This document shows, piece by piece, positions 33,352 through 43,182 of a stretch of DNA of 64,000 nt. How positions within the stretch are numbered: the first letter of the stretch is position 1; each line of letters starts with the position of its first letter. A model generated the notes under the pieces. That model did no database searches, was not told where the DNA came from, and saw only the letters and a list, made by a program, of their open reading frames with translations. This DNA is from JADGRB01 sp963835825 (GTDB taxonomy: Bacteria; Myxococcota_A; Polyangia; Fen-1088): NCBI GenBank assembly GCA_963835825.1, contig CAWIGZ010000001.1, positions 1,054,001 through 1,118,000 on the forward strand. Direction: 5' to 3'. The translations under genes were made by a program, and so were the position numbers.

Positions 33352-33373
33352 TATCGAAAAAACCGATATATCG
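33352..33373. promoter_or_regulatory. Candidate LysR-type operator upstream of the NhaR-like gene
   Basis: TATCG, seven bases (AAAAAAC), CGATA, directly followed by TATCG: three alternating half-sites, including the perfect palindrome CGATATATCG at 33364-33373. It lies 11-32 bases before the LysR-family ATG, in the divergent region shared with the small-protein/zinc-ribbon/GT4/GH130 genes. LysR regulators commonly bind such AT-rich dyads near their own promoter. Confidence 0.5.
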
Positions 33374-33383
33374 TCTCAAAGCG

Positions 33384-34295
33384 ATGGAATGGCTGAATTA
33401 TCACCACCTTCAGTACTTCTGGACGGTGGCCCGGACGGGCAGCATCGTCCGGGCCAGCGACGAGCTTCGGCTGGCCCACCCGACCATCAGCGGCCAGATT
33501 CACAAGCTGGAAGAGGTCCTGGGCGAAAAGCTCTTCGCCCGTCGAGGACGCAACCTGATCCTCACCGAGGCGGGTCGGGTGGCGTTTCGTTACGCCGACG
33601 AGATCTTCTCGTTGGGACGGGAGTTCGTCGACACCCTGAAGGGGCGGGCCAGCGGGCACCCGCTCCGGCTGGTGGTGGGGATCGCCGACGTTCTTCCGGC
33701 TTCGCTGGTGCGCCGGTTCCTGGAGCCGGCCTTCCGGCTCGGCCAGCCCGTGCGCGTGGTCTGCCGGGCGGACAAGTCGGTCGAGGAGTTCGTCGCCGAG
33801 CTGGCGCTCCATCGCGTCGACGTGGTGATCGCCGACGGCCCGTGCAGCTCGGCAGTGCCCGTCCGTGCCTTCAGCCACCTGCTCGGCGAGTGCGGGACCT
33901 CGTTCTTCGCGGCGCCCAAGCTGGCGTCGGCGATGAAGCGGCGGCGGTTTCCGCGCTCGCTGGACGGGGTCCCATTCCTGCTGCCGGGCGCCCCCTCGAC
34001 GGTCCGCCGCTCGCTCGAACAATGGTTCCTCGTGGAGGACGTCCACCCGACGATCGTCGCCGAGTTCGACGACAGCGCCCTGGCCAAGTCGTTCGGGATG
34101 GAGGGGATGGGCGTCTTCGCCGCCCCCACGGTCATCGAGCGCGAGGTCTTGCACCAGTACGCGGTGCGCGTCGTCGGCCGCTCGAGCACCGTGCTTCAGC
34201 AGTTCTACGCGCTCTCGGTCGAGCGGAAGATCAAACACCCCGCGGTGGTGGCCATCTGCAAATCGGCCCGTCAGGACATCTTCGGCCAGACCTGA
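33384..34295 (+). CDS. LysR-family transcriptional regulator, NhaR-like
   Basis: A 303-residue regulator with an N-terminal winged helix-turn-helix (NYHHLQYFWTVARTGSIVRA, HPTISGQIHKLEEVLG) and a C-terminal effector domain. The opening with YHHLQYFW and the IVRASDELRLAHPTIS segment match NhaR, which responds to sodium and pH in enterobacteria. No nhaA antiporter is nearby, so the target may be the divergent glycan gene group. Convergent with rpoZ; a GCCGTC-GCA-GACGGC hairpin lies five bases after the stop. Confidence 0.85.
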   Translation: MEWLNYHHLQYFWTVARTGSIVRASDELRLAHPTISGQIHKLEEVLGEKLFARRGRNLILTEAGRVAFRYADEIFSLGREFVDTLKGRASGHPLRLVVGIADVLPASLVRRFLEPAFRLGQPVRVVCRADKSVEEFVAELALHRVDVVIADGPCSSAVPVRAFSHLLGECGTSFFAAPKLASAMKRRRFPRSLDGVPFLLPGAPSTVRRSLEQWFLVEDVHPTIVAEFDDSALAKSFGMEGMGVFAAPTVIEREVLHQYAVRVVGRSSTVLQQFYALSVERKIKHPAVVAICKSARQDIFGQT

Positions 34296-34324
34296 GCGGG
34301 CCGTCGCAGACGGCTCGGCGTCGA

Positions 34325-34627
34325 CTATCGCGCCGGGGTGGTGATCTGGCGATCGCGGTGGCGGCGGGTGGTGCCGGCCAGCTTGTTGACGCGATCGACC
34401 TCCTTGCGCTCCGCCACGAAGGTGCGGATGGTGGCGTCGACGTTCTCCTTGAATCGCACCTTGCCCGCGCCGACCTCGCGGAGCGCGGCCACGGCCGACT
34501 TGTTGGTGCACTCGACCAGCCGCGGCGCACCGACGGCGATCTGCCGGGCCCGGCCGGCCGCCAGGATCACCAGCGCGAAGTGATTGTTGACCCGCTCCAG
34601 ACAGTCTTCGACCGTTACTCTTGCCAC
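34325..34627 (-). CDS. rpoZ: RNA polymerase omega subunit
   Basis: Small subunit that aids assembly of the beta-prime subunit of RNA polymerase. The 100-residue product starts MARVTVEDCLERVNNHFALV and contains GRARQIAVGAPRLVE and KSAVAALREVGAGKV, family hallmarks. The start is a GTG with a perfect AGGAGG seven bases upstream, which decides it over an in-frame ATG 39 codons earlier. The C-terminal basic tail is longer than in E. coli omega. Confidence 0.93.
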   Translation of the reverse strand: MARVTVEDCLERVNNHFALVILAAGRARQIAVGAPRLVECTNKSAVAALREVGAGKVRFKENVDATIRTFVAERKEVDRVNKLAGTTRRHRDRQITTPAR

Positions 34628-34893
34628 CTGCGCGCCTCCTTTGAATATGGGGCGTCTTTCCCGCGAACGGGGGTTGGTGGACTTCCGCTCGCGCCACGGC
34701 GCCGAAGCCGCCTGGCAGCAGTCGCGCCAGGCGGCATGGAGCATGGCACGGCGTCGGTGGCGGCGCGCGGATTAAATGCGATCCCGCCGAACGATGTGGC
34801 TGTTTGGGCCGCTATTTCGCCGGTCGCGTGACCTGCTGGACCGGGCGGGCGACGAGTCTTGGGTGTATGCTCCCCGAAAGGCGGTGGCCGGTC

Positions 34894-35058
34894 ATGGGGA
34901 AAGCGGAAGATAAGCGGGCGGCCATCGTGGCCGCACAGGCGGCGCGAGAGGCAGGGGAGCGGGCGGCGCGAGGCGCCTCGACCTCGGCGCGACCTGCCCG
35001 CAAAGAGAGGCCCAAGTGGGCCATGCGGCGGGGACGGCCTCCGAAACCGCAAGAGTGA
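34894..35058 (+). CDS. Small basic protein with AT-hook-like core
   Basis: A 54-residue Ala/Arg-rich protein from MGKAEDKRAAIVAAQAARE to a C-terminal MRRGRPPKPQE. RRGRPPK matches the AT-hook core RGRP, so DNA binding is possible. The ATG is preceded by GAAAGGCGG. The small size and biased composition leave doubt that it is a real gene, but the terminator-like hairpin after its stop supports it. Confidence 0.45.
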   Translation: MGKAEDKRAAIVAAQAAREAGERAARGASTSARPARKERPKWAMRRGRPPKPQE

Positions 35059-35078
35059 CGCTGACGCCCCTCGGCGGG

Positions 35079-35098
35079 CCCGGGGTCACTGCCCCGGG
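35079..35098. terminator. Bidirectional terminator-like hairpin
   Basis: Perfect 7-bp stem CCCGGGG / CCCCGGG around the loop TCACTG, in the 40-base gap between two convergent small genes. It abuts the stop codon of the minus-strand gene. Only two T residues follow, so strength on its own is uncertain. Confidence 0.55.
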
Positions 35099-35326
35099 TT
35101 ACTGAAGGATCCGACGGTCGGGTCCGGCCGGCGTGGAGAGCTCGAGGTGGTCGAGGTGGTTCTTGGCGCTCACCGCCCGGAGCAGGAGCGCCAGGAGTCC
35201 CGGCGACGCCAGCGCCTCTTCCCCGTCGAGCTCGGGAACGGCCGCCACGGCCTCGTCGAGATCGGCGCGCGCGATTGAGAGAGCCCGTCGCGCTGCGACG
35301 ACGTCTGCGGCGAGGTCGTTCGACAT
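35099..35326 (-). CDS. Small helical protein, unknown function
   Basis: A 75-residue protein starting MSNDLAADVVAARRALSIAR; largely helical and Ala/Leu-rich, with no Cys and no signal sequence. No family recognised. The open frame runs far upstream antisense to the PTS enzyme I gene, but the ATG at the end of that antisense stretch is the plausible start. It is divergent from the enzyme I gene. Confidence 0.5.
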   Translation of the reverse strand: MSNDLAADVVAARRALSIARADLDEAVAAVPELDGEEALASPGLLALLLRAVSAKNHLDHLELSTPAGPDRRILQ

Positions 35327-35443
35327 CTGATCGTATATAAGTGCCGCCGCAGGGGCCCGCCACGTGTTTGAGGTGGCCCCCACGCGCGGCACGATTGTGC
35401 TGGCGCCCCGGACCGACACGCGCATGCTTGCCCGCGTCGGGGA

Positions 35444-37216
35444 ATGGTCGCCGGGAGACACTTCAAAGGGATCGCGGCCTCGGGCGGCGTGGCCATTGGC
35501 CCGGCGCATCTGCTGGTCAGTCGGGCGGCGGTGGCCGAGCGGCGGATCCTGCGCGCCGATCGCGAGGCGGAGCTGGCGCGCCTCACGACCGCGTTGCGCG
35601 CGGCGGACGAGCAGCTGGACGGCCTGCGGCAGTTCTTGGAGGGGCGCAGCGCCGACGGAGAGGCGCTGATCGAGGTCCAGCGCCTGATGCTCCGAAGCCC
35701 GGAGATCGAAGGGGAGACCCGGCGGATGATCGGGGACGAGGCGCTGGCCGCCGAATGGGCGGTCACCCGGGCCATGGAACACGTCCGCGTCACGTTCGCC
35801 GCGTTGCCCGATCCGTTCTTTCGCGCGCGCGGCGCCGACTTCGAGGCGGTCGGTGAGCGCCTGGTGCGGGTGTTGCTGGGGCTGCCCGAGATCCGCCCCG
35901 GCGCGGGCGCGCGAAAAGGCTCGATCGCGGTCTGCTTCGAGCTGACGCCGCTCGATCCCTACCAGCTCGACCGAGCCGGCGTCATCGGGATCGTCAGCGA
36001 GCGCGGCGGCAAGACCTCCCACGCCGCTCTCGTCGCGCGGGATCTGGGGATCCCTTACGTCGCGGGCATCAAGAACCTGGGGGCTCACGTCCCTCCCGAC
36101 GCGACACTGATCGTCGACGGAACGCACGGCGAGCTGGTCTTCGACCCGGACGCGGAGACGCTCGCCCATTATCAGTCGAGCATGGCGGTCGGACGCCAGC
36201 GTTCCCTGGCCCTGACCTCGTTGCGCGATCTGCCGTCGGTGACGCTCGACGACGTGCGCGTCCATCTGGCGGCCAACGTCGAATCGGTCGCCGGCATCGT
36301 GGCCGCGCGGGGCGCCGGGGCCGAATCGATCGGCCTCATGCGCACGGAGTTCCTCTATCTCGATCGCACCGACTTGCCGAGCGAGGAGGAGCAATACGCG
36401 GACGCCGTCTCGGCTCTCCGCGCCGCCGACGGCATCCCGGTGACCTTCCGAACGCTCGACCTCGGGGGGGACAAGCTCCCGGCCTCGCTCCGGATCGCGA
36501 CCGGCGCCAACCCGGCGCTCGGCATGCGATCGACGCGCTTTTCGCTCGAGCGGCCCGACATCTTTCGCACCCAGCTCCGCGCCCTCTATCGCGCCTCGGC
36601 GCACGCTCCGATGCGGCTGATGTTGCCGCTGGTCTCGGGCGTGACCGAGCTCGAACGCGCCATCGCGATCTCCGACGACGTGGCCTCGGCGTTGGGGCGG
36701 AAGGGGAACGTCACCATCGGCCAGGGCGCTCCTGTCCCGCTCGGCGTCATGATCGAGACACCCAGCGCCGCGTTGACGGCGGACCATCTGGCCCGTCGGT
36801 GCGCCTTCCTCAGCCTGGGGACCAATGACCTCATGCAGTACGCGTTCGCGGCCGATCGCGACAACGACGACGTCGCCTATCTTTACCAGCCGCTGCACCC
36901 CGCCATGCTGCGGCTCCTGAAGACGGTCGTCGACGCGGCCCATCTCGTCGGGGTTCCCCTGTCGATCTGCGGCGACATGGCCTCGGACCCCCTGCTGACC
37001 TGGATCCTCATCGGACTCGGGCTGCGCGAGCTGTCGATGGACTCCTCCTCGATCCCGCTGGTCAAGTCGGTGGTTCGCGGATTGCGAATTTCCGAGGCGG
37101 AGGCGCTGGCGGCCGAGGCGCTGACCCTCGAGAGCGAGATTCAGGTCGGGGAGCTGGTCGGGCGCCGGATGGCGGAGCGGCTCCCCTCAGAGGTCCTGGC
37201 CTCGGCGTCCCTCTGA
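35444..37216 (+). CDS. ptsI: PTS enzyme I (phosphoenolpyruvate-protein phosphotransferase)
   Basis: A 590-residue enzyme that takes phosphate from PEP and passes it to HPr. The N-terminal HPr-binding and phosphohistidine part has GGKTSHAALVARDLGIP with active His193; the C-terminal PEP-binding barrel has GIGLMRTEFLYL-type sequence (SIGLMRTEFLYLDR), LDLGGDK, LGTNDLMQY and the catalytic Cys in LSICGDMASD. No GAF domain is present, so it is PtsI- rather than PtsP-like. HPr or sugar permease genes are not adjacent; it may serve regulatory phosphotransfer only. Confidence 0.92.
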   Translation: MVAGRHFKGIAASGGVAIGPAHLLVSRAAVAERRILRADREAELARLTTALRAADEQLDGLRQFLEGRSADGEALIEVQRLMLRSPEIEGETRRMIGDEALAAEWAVTRAMEHVRVTFAALPDPFFRARGADFEAVGERLVRVLLGLPEIRPGAGARKGSIAVCFELTPLDPYQLDRAGVIGIVSERGGKTSHAALVARDLGIPYVAGIKNLGAHVPPDATLIVDGTHGELVFDPDAETLAHYQSSMAVGRQRSLALTSLRDLPSVTLDDVRVHLAANVESVAGIVAARGAGAESIGLMRTEFLYLDRTDLPSEEEQYADAVSALRAADGIPVTFRTLDLGGDKLPASLRIATGANPALGMRSTRFSLERPDIFRTQLRALYRASAHAPMRLMLPLVSGVTELERAIAISDDVASALGRKGNVTIGQGAPVPLGVMIETPSAALTADHLARRCAFLSLGTNDLMQYAFAADRDNDDVAYLYQPLHPAMLRLLKTVVDAAHLVGVPLSICGDMASDPLLTWILIGLGLRELSMDSSSIPLVKSVVRGLRISEAEALAAEALTLESEIQVGELVGRRMAERLPSEVLASASL

Positions 37217-37273
37217 CACCCTCATGACCGAAACATGACCGGGCTCTGACAGGCGAAAAGGCATATTGGAAGC

Positions 37274-38158
37274 GTGTCCGCTACCAACGCCGAGTGGTCC
37301 GTCACCCCCGCATTAACCCCCGCCGTCGAAGGCGCCCGTGCGCCGGCCGCGCCAGCAACGTGGCGCAGCTACTTTCGGGTGACGACGGTTTCCTTCACGA
37401 TGGTGCACATCGCGGCCATCGTGGGCGCCATCTGGTTCTGGTCCTGGGGGGGGCTGGCGCTGGCGATCGGCTCCTACTTCGTCCGGATGGTGGTGGTGAC
37501 CGCCGCCTACCACCGGTATTTTTCGCACAAGGCTTTCAAGACCTCGCGGCCCTTCCAGTTCATCCTCGCGGTCCTGGCCCAGACGGCCGGGATGAAGGGG
37601 GTGATCTGGTGGGCCAGTCATCACCGCTGGCACCACAAGTACTCCGACACCCCCAAGGACGTTCACTCCGTGCGCCAGCGTGGTTTCTGGTACTCGCACG
37701 TCGGCTGGGTGCTCAGCAGCAACTGGAACGAGACCGATCCCGCCCAGGTGAAAGATCTGACGCGTTTTCCAGAGCTCCGTTTCCTCGACCGCGACAACAT
37801 GGCCATCGTGCCGATGGTGGCGCTCGCCCTGGTCTTGCTGCTCGCCGGCGGCATGCACACTTTCGTCTGGGGCTTCTTGGTGTCGTCGGTGCTGGTGTGG
37901 CACGGGTCGTTCTCCATCAATTCACTGGCCCACCTGATCGGGCGGCGCCGCTACGAGACCACCGACGACTCGCGCAACAGCTTCCTGCTGGCGGTCGCCA
38001 CCACGGGCGAGGGGTGGCACAACAACCACCACCGTTATCCGAGCTCGGCCAGGCAGGGGTTTCGCTGGTGGGAGATCGACGTGACATACTACGTGCTGTG
38101 GATGCTCGCGCGGTTCGGCATCGTCTGGGATCTGCGACGGCCGCCCCAGGGGGCGTAA
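37274..38158 (+). CDS. Acyl-CoA delta-9-type fatty-acid desaturase
   Basis: A 294-residue integral-membrane di-iron desaturase of the stearoyl-CoA (DesC/OLE1) type, making monounsaturated fatty acids. The His boxes are HRYFSH, HHRWHH and HNNHH (in EGWHNNHHRYPSS). Four hydrophobic helices are visible. The start is GTG. It is the second desaturase in the window; together with the front-end type gene this suggests control of membrane fluidity. A two-component pair follows closely and may regulate it. Confidence 0.93.
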   Translation: MSATNAEWSVTPALTPAVEGARAPAAPATWRSYFRVTTVSFTMVHIAAIVGAIWFWSWGGLALAIGSYFVRMVVVTAAYHRYFSHKAFKTSRPFQFILAVLAQTAGMKGVIWWASHHRWHHKYSDTPKDVHSVRQRGFWYSHVGWVLSSNWNETDPAQVKDLTRFPELRFLDRDNMAIVPMVALALVLLLAGGMHTFVWGFLVSSVLVWHGSFSINSLAHLIGRRRYETTDDSRNSFLLAVATTGEGWHNNHHRYPSSARQGFRWWEIDVTYYVLWMLARFGIVWDLRRPPQGA

Positions 38159-38235
38159 GCCGGGGCGCGAAACGAAAGGGCGTCAAACACCGCCCACCGA
38201 CCACGGTCTTTCTGCACCGCGCCCGCGTCACCTTC

Positions 38236-39113
38236 ATGCTGGCGGCGCTGGTTCCCACCGTCCTCATCACGGCGATCGGAATCATCCTGGTCGCCTCGGG
38301 CGGGTCGAAGTCCCTCTCCATCGTGGGGGGGATTCTGGTGCTGGCCTTCTGCGCGACGGCTCTGGCGGGCTACACGATGGGGAGCATCTTCGTCACCCGC
38401 GGGGCGAACCTGGCCTCCATCCAGAACGAGTTCCTCTCGTCGGTCTCGCATGAGATCCGGACGCCGCTCACCTCGATTCTCATGTTCATCGAGACGCTGC
38501 GGGCCGACCGGATCGAGTCTCCCGCCGAGCGGCAGCGCTGCCTGGCGATCGTTCACCAGGAGCTGACCCGCCTCGACGGACTGGTCGGCAAGCTCATCGA
38601 GCTGTCGAAGATTGAATCACGCCCGACCGCCTTCGAGCGCCACCCGGTGCGGGTGGCCGATTTCGTGGGAGACGCGCTGACCGCCTTCGAGGCGATGAAG
38701 ATTGGCGGAGAGGCCGAAGCGGCCGACGTCCGCGCCGATCTCGAGCCCGACCTGCTGGTCCTCGGCGACCGGTCGGCGCTGGCCCAGGCGCTGGGAAACC
38801 TGCTCAGCAACGCCTGGAAGTACACCCGCCCCAACGACAAGAAGATCGAGGTGCGCGCCCGCGGCGACCGCGAAACCGTCTCCATCGCCGTGAGCGACAA
38901 CGGGGTGGGGATTCCCCGGCTCGAGCAGGCGGCGATCTTCGAGAAGTTCGAGCGGGGCTCGGGGGCGGTCGAGGGCGGTGCGGCCGGCTCGGGGCTGGGG
39001 CTGGCGATCGTGCGGGCGGTGGTGGAGGCACATCGCGGGCGGGTCGAGGTTCGATCGCAGGTCGATCACGGCGCGCGATTCTGCATCGTGCTCCCCCGCT
39101 ACCGGGCGGCCAC

Positions 39114-39117
<4 letters not shown>
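38236..39117 (+). CDS. Sensor histidine kinase
   Basis: A 293-residue inner-membrane kinase. Two N-terminal hydrophobic segments (MLAALVPTVLITAIGIILVA and VGGILVLAFCATALAG) with almost no periplasmic loop are followed by the phospho-acceptor HisKA segment FLSSVSHEIRTPLTS (His near residue 70), an N box GNLLSNAWKYT, G1 DNGVGIP and G2 GSGLGLAI. The short sensor part suggests that it senses the membrane or a partner. Upstream codons have no usual start until the ATG used. The stop overlaps the response regulator start (ATGA). Confidence 0.87.
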
Positions 39118-39862
<745 letters not shown>

Positions 39863-40867
39863 TCAGCGGGCGGCCGGCCCGCCCGTTCGGCCGTGCCAGC
39901 GCGCCGCGTGCGCCACGATGGTGTCGAGCTCCGGATAGCGCGGCTTCCAGCCGAGCTGCGCGCCGGCCTGGCGCGCGTCCGCCACCAGCACCGGCGGATT
40001 GCCGGCCCGCCGCCCGACCTCCCGGACCGGCACCTCGCGGCCGGTCGCCTTCTCCACCGAGGTGATCACCTCCCGCACCGAGCTCCCCCGCCCGGTGCCG
40101 AGATTCAGGTGGAGGCTGGTCGTCTTCTCCGTCGACGTCTTTGTCTGGGCGAGCGCGGCCAGGGCCAGGAGGTGAGCCTCGCCGAGATCGAGGACGTGGA
40201 TGTAGTCCCGCACGGCGGTGCCGTCGGGCGTCGGGTAGTCGGTTCCGAAGATCGAGAGCGGCGCGCCGCGACCGTGCGCCGCCGCGATCGCCAGCGGGAT
40301 GAGGTGCGTCTCGGGGGAATGGTCCTCGCCGATTCCATCGTCGGGATCGGCGCCGGCGGCGTTGAAGTAGCGCAGCGCCGCATAGCGAAGCCCGTGGGCC
40401 TGACCGTACCAGCGCAACATCCGCTCGACGGCCAGCTTGGTCTCGCCGTAGGCGTTGACCGGGTTCTGGGGATGGCTCTCGGAGATCGGCACCTCCCGCG
40501 GCTCGCCGTAGGTCGCGCAGGTCGAGGAGAAGACCAGATCGCGCACGCCGGCGGCGACCATCGCGTCGAGGAGGTTGATCGTGCCGGCGACATTGTTGCG
40601 GAAGTACTTCCCCGGATCGGTCATCGACTCGCCCACGTAGGCGTAGGCGGCGAAGTGGATCACCGCCTCGACGGCGTGCTCGGTCAGCGCCCGGCGGATG
40701 GCTTCGGGGTCGGCGAGATCGCCCTCGACGAGCGGTCCCCACTTCACCGCCTCCCGGTGGCCGTAGACGAGGTTGTCGAAGACGACGGGGCGCTGGCCCG
40801 AGGCGGCGACCAGCTTGGCGGTGTGGCTGCCGATGTAGCCGGCGCCGCCGACGATCAGGATGGACAT
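39863..40867 (-). CDS. galE: UDP-glucose 4-epimerase
   Basis: Short-chain dehydrogenase-fold enzyme interconverting UDP-glucose and UDP-galactose, supplying sugars for envelope glycans. The 334-residue product has the NAD loop GGAGYIGSH, FAAYAYVGES, the catalytic Ser/Tyr/Lys set (SSTCATYG and YGETK), RYFNAAGADP and RDYIHVLDL. All positions expected for GalE are present. Confidence 0.95.
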   Translation of the reverse strand: MSILIVGGAGYIGSHTAKLVAASGQRPVVFDNLVYGHREAVKWGPLVEGDLADPEAIRRALTEHAVEAVIHFAAYAYVGESMTDPGKYFRNNVAGTINLLDAMVAAGVRDLVFSSTCATYGEPREVPISESHPQNPVNAYGETKLAVERMLRWYGQAHGLRYAALRYFNAAGADPDDGIGEDHSPETHLIPLAIAAAHGRGAPLSIFGTDYPTPDGTAVRDYIHVLDLGEAHLLALAALAQTKTSTEKTTSLHLNLGTGRGSSVREVITSVEKATGREVPVREVGRRAGNPPVLVADARQAGAQLGWKPRYPELDTIVAHAARWHGRTGGPAAR

Positions 40868-40876
40868 GGGGGAATC

Positions 40877-41515
40877 CTATTCACCGTCGCCGCGGAAGGC
40901 CATCTCGGTCGCCTTCTTCCAGGCCGGCCGCGCCCACATGCGCTCCAGCCAGTCACGCACGTTTGGCGTGGAGCTGAAATCGAACTCGGCTTCGGCCAGC
41001 GCCGCGAAGTGCGGCGCGTAGGCGATGTCGGCCAGCGAGAAGTCACCCTCCAGCCAGTCGCGGCCGGCCAGCGCCTGCTCCAGCACCGGGAGGTAGCGCC
41101 CTAGCTCCTTCTTGGCGGCCTCGACCGCCCGCGGATCGACGTCGGTCTTCCAGAAGGCCCGGATCCGCTGGTTGGTCCTCCGAAAGATGGTGGTCGAGGC
41201 CGGCGAGACGTGGCCCGCCTGGAACATGAGCCAGCGCTGGACCGAGGCCCGCCCGGCCACCGTCGGCGGAAGCAGGCGCGTCTCGGGGTGCTTCTCGGCG
41301 ACGTACCAGTTGATGGCGTTGGACTCCCAGAGACGCACGTCGCCGTCGATCAGCGCCGGGACCTTCCCCATCGGGTTCAGCGCCAGGTAAGGGGCCTGGC
41401 GATTTTCGCCGTGCGGCGTGCCGACGGGGTGGGGCGTGAACGGGACGTTCGCCTCGCAGAGCGCGAACGCGCTGCGGGTGGAGTTGCCGGAGAGCCGTCC
41501 AAAGTAAAAATCCAT
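40877..41515 (-). CDS. Glutathione S-transferase family protein
   Basis: A 212-residue cytoplasmic protein with an N-terminal thioredoxin-like domain (MDFYFGRLSGNSTR, NPMGKVPALIDGD, WESNAINWY) and a C-terminal all-helical domain with LEGDFSLADIAYAP. The Ser in the first loop is the likely thiol-activating residue. Substrate not predictable. The gene ends nine bases before galE starts on the same strand. Confidence 0.88.
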   Translation of the reverse strand: MDFYFGRLSGNSTRSAFALCEANVPFTPHPVGTPHGENRQAPYLALNPMGKVPALIDGDVRLWESNAINWYVAEKHPETRLLPPTVAGRASVQRWLMFQAGHVSPASTTIFRRTNQRIRAFWKTDVDPRAVEAAKKELGRYLPVLEQALAGRDWLEGDFSLADIAYAPHFAALAEAEFDFSSTPNVRDWLERMWARPAWKKATEMAFRGDGE

Positions 41516-41537
41516 TGGCTCGACTTTAACGCGCGGG

Positions 41538-42152
41538 TCACAACCGCGCGTAGCTGGCGTCGCGATCGCTGCGAATTTCTCGGACGAGCGCGTCGAGCGC
41601 GGCCGGCGTGCGGGTGCTGACCGCGGCGAAGTTGGCGCGCGCGATCTCGCCCGAGAGATCGCGCCCGTCGCGCGCGAGACCATCGAGCAGGCTGGCGCGC
41701 ACGAGCTGGAGGGTCGGGTCGGGCGTGCGGCGGAGGAACGACACCAGCGCGCCGGGATTGCCGGCCGCCGCGGCGCTGCCGCCGCTGCCGGGATGGAAAG
41801 CGGCCAGCAGGAACGGAGGCGCGGCGTCCGGCGCGCGGCGGGCGCGGTCGGCGCGGCGAACGCGCTCGGCGAACGTTCCCCAGGCTGCCTCCGTCTGCGC
41901 GGCGCGCGGGAAGATCGCCAGGCCGATCGAGGTGGCGGGATGGGAGGCGATCTCGTCGATGAAGGCGAGCACGCCGTCGATGTCGGGACCCTGGTCGACC
42001 GCCGGCCCGACGAGCACGCGGCGGGCCACGGCGCCGTCGCGCCAGGCCTGCGCCGCCCAGGGGCAGAGGCCCCAGCCGATCACCACCTCTTCGACGTAGC
42101 GGGCGTTGACCCGCAGCGCCTCGGTGCAGAGGGCCGCCGCTGCCCCGCTCAC
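41538..42152 (-). CDS. DUF1415-like protein
   Basis: A 204-residue cytoplasmic protein. The segment RYVEEVVIGWGLCPWAAQAW resembles the start of DUF1415 proteins, whose function is not known. No signal or membrane segment. The GTG start overlaps the accA stop as GTGA, so it is translationally coupled to accA. Confidence 0.68.
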   Translation of the reverse strand: MSGAAAALCTEALRVNARYVEEVVIGWGLCPWAAQAWRDGAVARRVLVGPAVDQGPDIDGVLAFIDEIASHPATSIGLAIFPRAAQTEAAWGTFAERVRRADRARRAPDAAPPFLLAAFHPGSGGSAAAAGNPGALVSFLRRTPDPTLQLVRASLLDGLARDGRDLSGEIARANFAAVSTRTPAALDALVREIRSDRDASYARL

Positions 42153-43165
42153 GCCGGGGCGGCCGCCTTGTCGCCCGATTCGACGAACGCACCCATGTGG
42201 CGGAACTTGGCGTAGCGATCGGCCCGCAGCGCCTCGGGCGACATGGCCGACAGCTCGGCCAGGTGGCGCCGCAGCGTCTCGCCCAGGTTGCGGGCCGTCA
42301 GATCGTGGTCGCGGTGCGCGCCGCCCAGCGCCTCGGGGATCACCTCGTCGACGATCCCCAGCCGCTGCAGATCGGTGGCGGTCATCTTCATGGCCGCCGC
42401 CGCGTCGGGCTTGCGGTTGTCGTCGCGCCAGAGGATCGACGCGCACCCTTCGGGCGAGATCACCGAGTAGGTCGCGTACTCCATCATCAGGATCCGGTTC
42501 CCCACGCCGAGCGCCAGCGCGCCGCCGGAGCCCCCCTCGCCGATGACCGCGCAGATGATCGGCACCGGCAGGCCGGCCATCACCTCCAGGTTCTTGGCGA
42601 TCGCCTCGGCCTGGCCGCGCTCCTCGGCGTCGACGCCGGGATACGCCCCCTGCGTGTCGATCAGGCAGAGGATGGGGCGCCTCATCCGGGCGGCCAGATC
42701 CATCAGCCGCAGCGCCTTGCGGTAGCCCTCGGGCTTCGGCTGGCCGAAGTTGCGCTGCACCTTCTCCTTCGTGCTGCGCCCCTTCTGGTGGCCGAGCACC
42801 AGCACCGGCATCCCGTCGAAGTTCCCGAAGCCGCCGACCACCGCGGGATCGTCGGCGAAGCGGCGATCGCCGTGCAGCTCGACGAAGTCGGTCACCAGCC
42901 GTTCGATGTAGTCGAGCGTGTAGGGGCGGGCCGGGTGTCGGGAGAGCTGGACCTTTTGCCAGGGGGTCAGCTCGGCGAAGATCTTCTGTTGCAGCTCCCG
43001 CGCGCGCCTTTCCAGCAGCGCGATCTGCGGGCGCAGCTCGGAGGCGCCGCCGCTGACCCGGATCAGCTCCTCGATCTTTCGTTCCAGATCGACCACCGGG
43101 CGCTCGAAGTCGAGCATGGGGGTCTCGTTCACGCGGGCGGCGGACGCTGTTGCGGGTTCGGCCAT
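42149..43165 (-). CDS. accA: Acetyl-CoA carboxylase carboxyltransferase subunit alpha
   Basis: With AccD it moves the carboxyl group from biotin to acetyl-CoA, the first committed step of fatty-acid synthesis. The 338-residue product shows LDFERPVVDLERKIEEL, HGDRRFADDPAVVGG, KPEGYRKALRLM, IDTQGAYPG and the oxyanion-type GEGGSGGALALG. Start ATG; a DUF1415-like gene is coupled downstream. Confidence 0.96.
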   Translation of the reverse strand: MAEPATASAARVNETPMLDFERPVVDLERKIEELIRVSGGASELRPQIALLERRARELQQKIFAELTPWQKVQLSRHPARPYTLDYIERLVTDFVELHGDRRFADDPAVVGGFGNFDGMPVLVLGHQKGRSTKEKVQRNFGQPKPEGYRKALRLMDLAARMRRPILCLIDTQGAYPGVDAEERGQAEAIAKNLEVMAGLPVPIICAVIGEGGSGGALALGVGNRILMMEYATYSVISPEGCASILWRDDNRKPDAAAAMKMTATDLQRLGIVDEVIPEALGGAHRDHDLTARNLGETLRRHLAELSAMSPEALRADRYAKFRHMGAFVESGDKAAAPA

Positions 43166-43182
43166 CGGGTCTATTTATTCCT

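Noticed and set aside
34804..34893. Longer start for the small AT-hook-like protein
   Set aside because: The extra 30 residues have no conserved look, and the internal ATG has a better purine-rich upstream site.
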